Shown piece after piece: positions 43,863 to 46,920 of a stretch of 46,920 nt of DNA. The notes under the pieces were generated by a model. It was not told the origin of the DNA, searched no databases, and saw only the letters and a program-made list of their open reading frames with translations. Within the stretch, counting starts at the first letter, position 1. Every line of letters begins with the position of its first letter. The position numbers and the translations under genes are program-made. Source of the stretch: Lachnospiraceae bacterium (GTDB lineage: Bacteria; Bacillota; Clostridia; Lachnospirales; Lachnospiraceae); contig JAGACK010000035.1 of NCBI GenBank assembly GCA_017614155.1, positions 1 to 46,920 on the forward strand. The letters are read 5' to 3'.

Positions 43863-44338
43863 GACGGCTTCCTCATCCTTACGGTCTCTATGAGACTGCA
43901 CCATTTATCCGCGATATTTACCACCCAGGACTCCCTGTTTGTCGGTATCTTTGTGATGGTCAGCGGGAACATATGCTGTTTTATTATATTCTTTTCCTTT
44001 TTTGTCAGGTCAAATTCTCTTTCGGCATTTTTCAGGGCCACTCCGGGATGATAGAAACCGTGCAGCTTCCGTCTTTTTTCCTTGTCATGCCAGTCATAGA
44101 GAAAAAAATCATGAAGCAGCGCGCCGCGTACCATTTCCCTTTCGTTCAGATGAAGCCGCAGCTTTTTGAGTTTCTCATTTATCCTGAGGCTGGTCTCGGC
44201 AACTCTCAGGCAATGGTCATGCAGGGAAACACAACCGTGCTGCATGTAGTTTTTCATGCCGATAAAATCCTTATGATCGAGGATCTCTTTGCCGTGTTCT
44301 TTTATCTTTGGATGAAGGTCTTTAGAATCTCTTTTCAT
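43859..44338 (-). CDS. HD-domain phosphohydrolase
   Basis: 159 residues with the HD superfamily pattern: H near 50 (SLHDHCLRVAETSL), HD pair in ALLHDFFLYDWHD, HP in FYHPGVAL, H in IKQHMFP and D in NIADKW. Such small HD proteins are metal-dependent phosphohydrolases of unknown substrate. It has a TTGA overlap with the decarboxylase and a 12-bp gap from the upstream membrane protein. Confidence 0.85.
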   Translation of the reverse strand: MKRDSKDLHPKIKEHGKEILDHKDFIGMKNYMQHGCVSLHDHCLRVAETSLRINEKLKKLRLHLNEREMVRGALLHDFFLYDWHDKEKRRKLHGFYHPGVALKNAEREFDLTKKEKNIIKQHMFPLTITKIPTNRESWVVNIADKWCSLIETVRMRKPS

Positions 44339-44350
44339 TTCATTCTTTCT

Positions 44351-45973
44351 TTACCGGGACGATCCGGCCATGTACTCATCAATCAGGTGATCGTATTTTC
44401 CGAGGTTCATGTTTATCACGGTCTTTATCCTTTCGGGATCCATGATATCACCTCTTGTGATCAGAAGTATTTTATCATAAAACTCGTGAAGGGACGGATC
44501 TTCTATGAGATTTTTGCCCTGGTATATGCTTTCCCTGTAGCCTTCGGGAACAGCCCGGCGAAGATGTCCCACCCGCCAGTTCGGATCATAGACGGCAGGA
44601 AGCTTTGACAGCAGCGGATCTCCCAGGCAGTAGGTATCGTTCAGATAAAGGTCGCTGTTATAAAACACCAGGATCCCGGCTGCGTTTTCGATTATGCCTC
44701 CGGGAACATTCATGCCGCGGAGTTCATCGGTCGCTTCATTGTTCCAGGTGTCCGGGACACAGAGTCTGCCGGTTTTGAGGATGTTCACGATATTATTATA
44801 GAACCCCGTAGTGTTGGAGTAGTTTTCTCTCTCGTCGGAAATGGAAGAACTGAAACGGTGCCCGTAAAGGTACTGGGAGCCGATAGTCGTTCCTGCCGTA
44901 AAGGAAAGGATCACTGTAAAGATCACGGCGCCTTCATAGAATGCTCCGAGGCGTTTTTGTTTTTCCGGATGAGCCGTTTCCCTGTTCAGAAGCTCGGTAA
45001 ACGAGATCACGCTTACAAGCAGCATGACGGTAAAATGCCGTCCCATCATGAAATCTCCGCCGATCCAGAGGATATATATCCCGTAAAGAGCTATGCCTGC
45101 CGAAGTCATCAGGTATTTCGGCTTTCTGACAATGATCGTGATGATGATGAAAAAGAAGGGTATCAGCAGAACGACAGGATCGTATATTATCGTATACATA
45201 TAATAAAGGAATCCGTGCTTCATATAATCGACAGCGGTTATTCCCGTGCCGATCTTTACATAGGCAGTGTTTGGAAAAGGAAAACCAAAGTAGAGAATGG
45301 AAAAAAGCTCCCAGAGGATGTAGGGAGAAAGTCCGATGAAGGTTATGCCGACTGCGCCCGGAAAAGACACATCCCTTCTCTTCAGCAGGAAGATATACAC
45401 GATCATCGGGATGAACATCAGCACCAGATCCATTCTTGAAAGCGCTATGAGGGAAAAAGTAAAGGCAAGGAGCAGGAGTTTTTTCCGGCAGAAGGTTTCC
45501 TGCGAAAAGTACTGATACAAAAACAGCGCCGACAGAAGGAACAGGAGACTGTTTTCCAGACCGGAGGTCGTATAGGAAAGAAAGGCCTTGCTTCCGATCA
45601 GAGCCAGAAAACCGGAAAAAACCTGGGCCCTTGTCCGGCATATCCTGTACGCAAATATGAAATAAGCGATCGCTGTATAGAAAACATCAAGAAACAGGGT
45701 GGTGAAGAATATCTCGCGGGTAAAAAAACAGGGGACAGCCACCGAGAGGGTATAGAGAGGACTTGTGGTAGCACAGGCTCTTTCGCCTATGTTGTATACA
45801 AAACCGTTGCCCTCAAGCAGATGTTTTACCATCACATAGCCGTGATAGGAATCATCCGACTGCCAGCCTAAAAGTATGGCCGCAAGGATCATCCCTGCCA
45901 GAGTGAAAAACCTCATCCTGTCAAGGTCGGTTGATAGGCTTATAAAAGATCTCTTTTTTGCCGTTTCCGCCAT
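44351..45973 (-). CDS. GT-C-type polytopic membrane glycosyltransferase (putative)
   Basis: 540 residues with about 10-12 membrane helices and a soluble C-terminal third. The first loop has QSDDSYHGYVMVKHLLEGNG followed by an S/T-rich CATTSPLYTL, the acidic first-loop pattern seen in polyprenyl-phosphate-dependent GT-C enzymes (ArnT/PMT-like and bacterial relatives). The C-terminal part (after residue about 370) is extracellular. Together with the GT2 gene 1 bp upstream, which could make a polyprenyl-phosphate sugar, it suggests cell-surface glycan or protein glycosylation. AAAGGA precedes the ATG. Confidence 0.7.
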   Translation of the reverse strand: MAETAKKRSFISLSTDLDRMRFFTLAGMILAAILLGWQSDDSYHGYVMVKHLLEGNGFVYNIGERACATTSPLYTLSVAVPCFFTREIFFTTLFLDVFYTAIAYFIFAYRICRTRAQVFSGFLALIGSKAFLSYTTSGLENSLLFLLSALFLYQYFSQETFCRKKLLLLAFTFSLIALSRMDLVLMFIPMIVYIFLLKRRDVSFPGAVGITFIGLSPYILWELFSILYFGFPFPNTAYVKIGTGITAVDYMKHGFLYYMYTIIYDPVVLLIPFFFIIITIIVRKPKYLMTSAGIALYGIYILWIGGDFMMGRHFTVMLLVSVISFTELLNRETAHPEKQKRLGAFYEGAVIFTVILSFTAGTTIGSQYLYGHRFSSSISDERENYSNTTGFYNNIVNILKTGRLCVPDTWNNEATDELRGMNVPGGIIENAAGILVFYNSDLYLNDTYCLGDPLLSKLPAVYDPNWRVGHLRRAVPEGYRESIYQGKNLIEDPSLHEFYDKILLITRGDIMDPERIKTVINMNLGKYDHLIDEYMAGSSR

Positions 45974-45974
45974 A

Positions 45975-46730
45975 TCAGTCCTTTAATATATCTTTTTCGG
46001 ACAGGAATCTGTTGTGAAAAGCTGTCCTGAAGTATTTAAAGTTGTCAAAGAAACCGTTCTGGGATATTCCCTCGGTCCGGGCAGCCCAATGTCCCGGTGT
46101 TTCAACAAACTTCACTTTCAGACGCAGAGGCTTGAGAGCTGTTTCAAGAAAGAAGGGGTGTTTCAGTTCTTCCCATTTGATGCTCTGCATCAGAGCTGTC
46201 GGAAAGATCCTGTAGGCGTAAGTCAGATCTGACAGCCCTACACCGTAAAAGATTCCGATGCTCCTTTCAAAGATCAGGTTGCAGATCAGCTTGATCTTAT
46301 TATAATTCTCAAATCCCCCGCCGCTTTTCCACCTTGTTGCGGTGATGATCCTGTCCGGATATTTTTTTGCACCTTTGATGAACTTCTTTATCACATGCGG
46401 ATCGGTCTCCAGATCCGAGGACATCATGACAACATGTGATCCTTTTGCCAGGTCTATGCCCTCCCTGATGGCGCCTCCGACAAAGGGAAGGGTCTGATCA
46501 TGTATGAAGATGTTTACCTTTCCGGAGTATTTTTCGATCAGCTCCTGTGCGGTTTTGCGCGTATCCGGAGATGTCCTGTCACAGACTATGATAATAAAAC
46601 CCTCCAGATCCTTTGTATCGCAGTCTTCCATGATCGTATCGACGGTCTGAGTCAGCGAATAGGTCTCGTCCATCGCCGGGAGAAGTATGGTCACATTCTT
46701 AAATTCTTCTGTTTTCGGATAACCTGACAT
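45975..46730 (-). CDS. Family 2 glycosyltransferase
   Basis: 251 residues of the GT-A fold: VTILLPAMDETYSLTQTVDT at the N-terminus, FIIIVCDRTSPDT, GGAIREGIDLAKG, and the metal-site-like MMSSDLETDP. It resembles dolichyl/polyprenyl-phosphate sugar transferases (DPM1-like) but without C-terminal membrane helices. The ATG at 46730 is used because a -10 box lies 7 nt upstream; the longer frame (from 46766) would place the promoter inside the coding sequence. No Shine-Dalgarno is seen. It heads the eleven-gene minus-strand operon. Confidence 0.85.
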   Translation of the reverse strand: MSGYPKTEEFKNVTILLPAMDETYSLTQTVDTIMEDCDTKDLEGFIIIVCDRTSPDTRKTAQELIEKYSGKVNIFIHDQTLPFVGGAIREGIDLAKGSHVVMMSSDLETDPHVIKKFIKGAKKYPDRIITATRWKSGGGFENYNKIKLICNLIFERSIGIFYGVGLSDLTYAYRIFPTALMQSIKWEELKHPFFLETALKPLRLKVKFVETPGHWAARTEGISQNGFFDNFKYFRTAFHNRFLSEKDILKD

Positions 46731-46737
46731 ACTGATG

Positions 46738-46766
46738 ATTCTATCACAAGTGGGGGATATTGTCAT
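46738..46766 (-). promoter_or_regulatory. Operon promoter, possibly leaderless
   Basis: On the minus strand ATGACA (46766-46761), a 17-bp spacer and TAGAAT (46743-46738) with a TG one base upstream. The ATG at 46730 begins 8 nt after the last base of the -10, so transcription should start at or beside it. Confidence 0.7.
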
Positions 46767-46870
46767 CTAAGAGCGTATTGAAAAAACCATAGCCATTTTC
46801 CGATATCTTACGTATAAATATATAGAGAGCGACAATGAAGTTCCCTGACCGATTGTTTTAGAGAAAGGAC

Positions 46871-46899
46871 TTGACATGTATGAATTCTAAGGCTATCTT
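46871..46899 (+). promoter_or_regulatory. Candidate promoter at window end
   Basis: TTGACA (46871-46876), a 17-bp spacer and TATCTT (46894-46899), directly followed by a CAGA repeat run. The gene it would serve is beyond the window. Confidence 0.5.
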
Positions 46900-46920
46900 C
46901 AGACAGACAGACAGACAGAC
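46900..46920. repeat. CAGA tetranucleotide repeat, cut by the window end
   Basis: At least five CAGA units run to the last base. The full length cannot be seen. Confidence 0.9.

Noticed and set aside
43841-44608. 255-codon plus-strand frame across the HD and GT-C genes
   Set aside because: Antisense to two supported genes and without homology or promoter.
1-46920. CRISPR array, integrase, insertion sequence or prophage
   Set aside because: No spaced short repeats or transposase/integrase signatures were found; the only repeats are those listed.

Overview
The window looks like chromosome of an anaerobic Firmicute, most likely a member of the Lachnospiraceae or a close clostridial relative. 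The reasons are AGGAGG-type ribosome sites, many 4-bp ATGA/GTGA gene overlaps, an oxygen-defence reverse rubrerythrin, PyrK/PyrD type dihydroorotate dehydrogenase, and a yaaO-(kinase)-yaaR-holB-ricT-trmN6-rsmI gene order like that of Bacillus/Clostridia. The taxonomic call is inference; there is no rRNA here.

Layout. 1-1060 is an AT-rich, decayed accessory edge: an N-terminally damaged DUF4258/YgiT-finger toxin-antitoxin pair, a run of ATTATATAG repeats and a collapsed ATPase gene. 1143-8845 holds an Ig-like surface protein, a lone receiver protein, glucose-6-phosphate isomerase, and SAH/MTA deaminase and SAH hydrolase flanking a secreted 29-residue-repeat protein, then an AraC regulator. 8976-15320 has reverse rubrerythrin, a two-component system, an NYN RNA-binding protein, a pseudouridine synthase and a GH13 amylase. 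tRNA-Leu(UAA) follows, then a 171-bp structured inverted repeat. 15650-22256 is one run: methyltransferase, PlsC, pyrC-pyrK-pyrD, folate ECF transporter and FolC. It converges on, and overlaps, a MshEN/CheX-like protein. 23249-34671 runs from a lipoprotein foldase through AsnRS, an NlpC/P60 hydrolase, type IV pilus genes pilB-pilT-pilC and RNase H1 to a degenerate GGDEF sensor and a double-HD protein.

From 46730 back to 36682 an eleven-gene minus-strand operon runs from two membrane/glycosyl transferases through the replication and RNA-modification cluster to a serpin lipoprotein. XylB and a 54-aa zinc ribbon sit between the two large blocks.

Three copies of a palindromic element (two ~30-nt arms, core GGGGGACGGTCC) lie at 3' ends of genes. 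The most interesting signals are a possible +1 frameshift at CCC-UAA-A in the decarboxylase, the hairpin element after tRNA-Leu, the secreted 29-aa-repeat protein, a c-di-GMP/pilus/CheX set with degenerate catalytic domains, a guanylate-kinase-like protein in the usual place of thymidylate kinase, and two genes whose -10 box lies exactly 7 nt before ATG (possible leaderless mRNAs).
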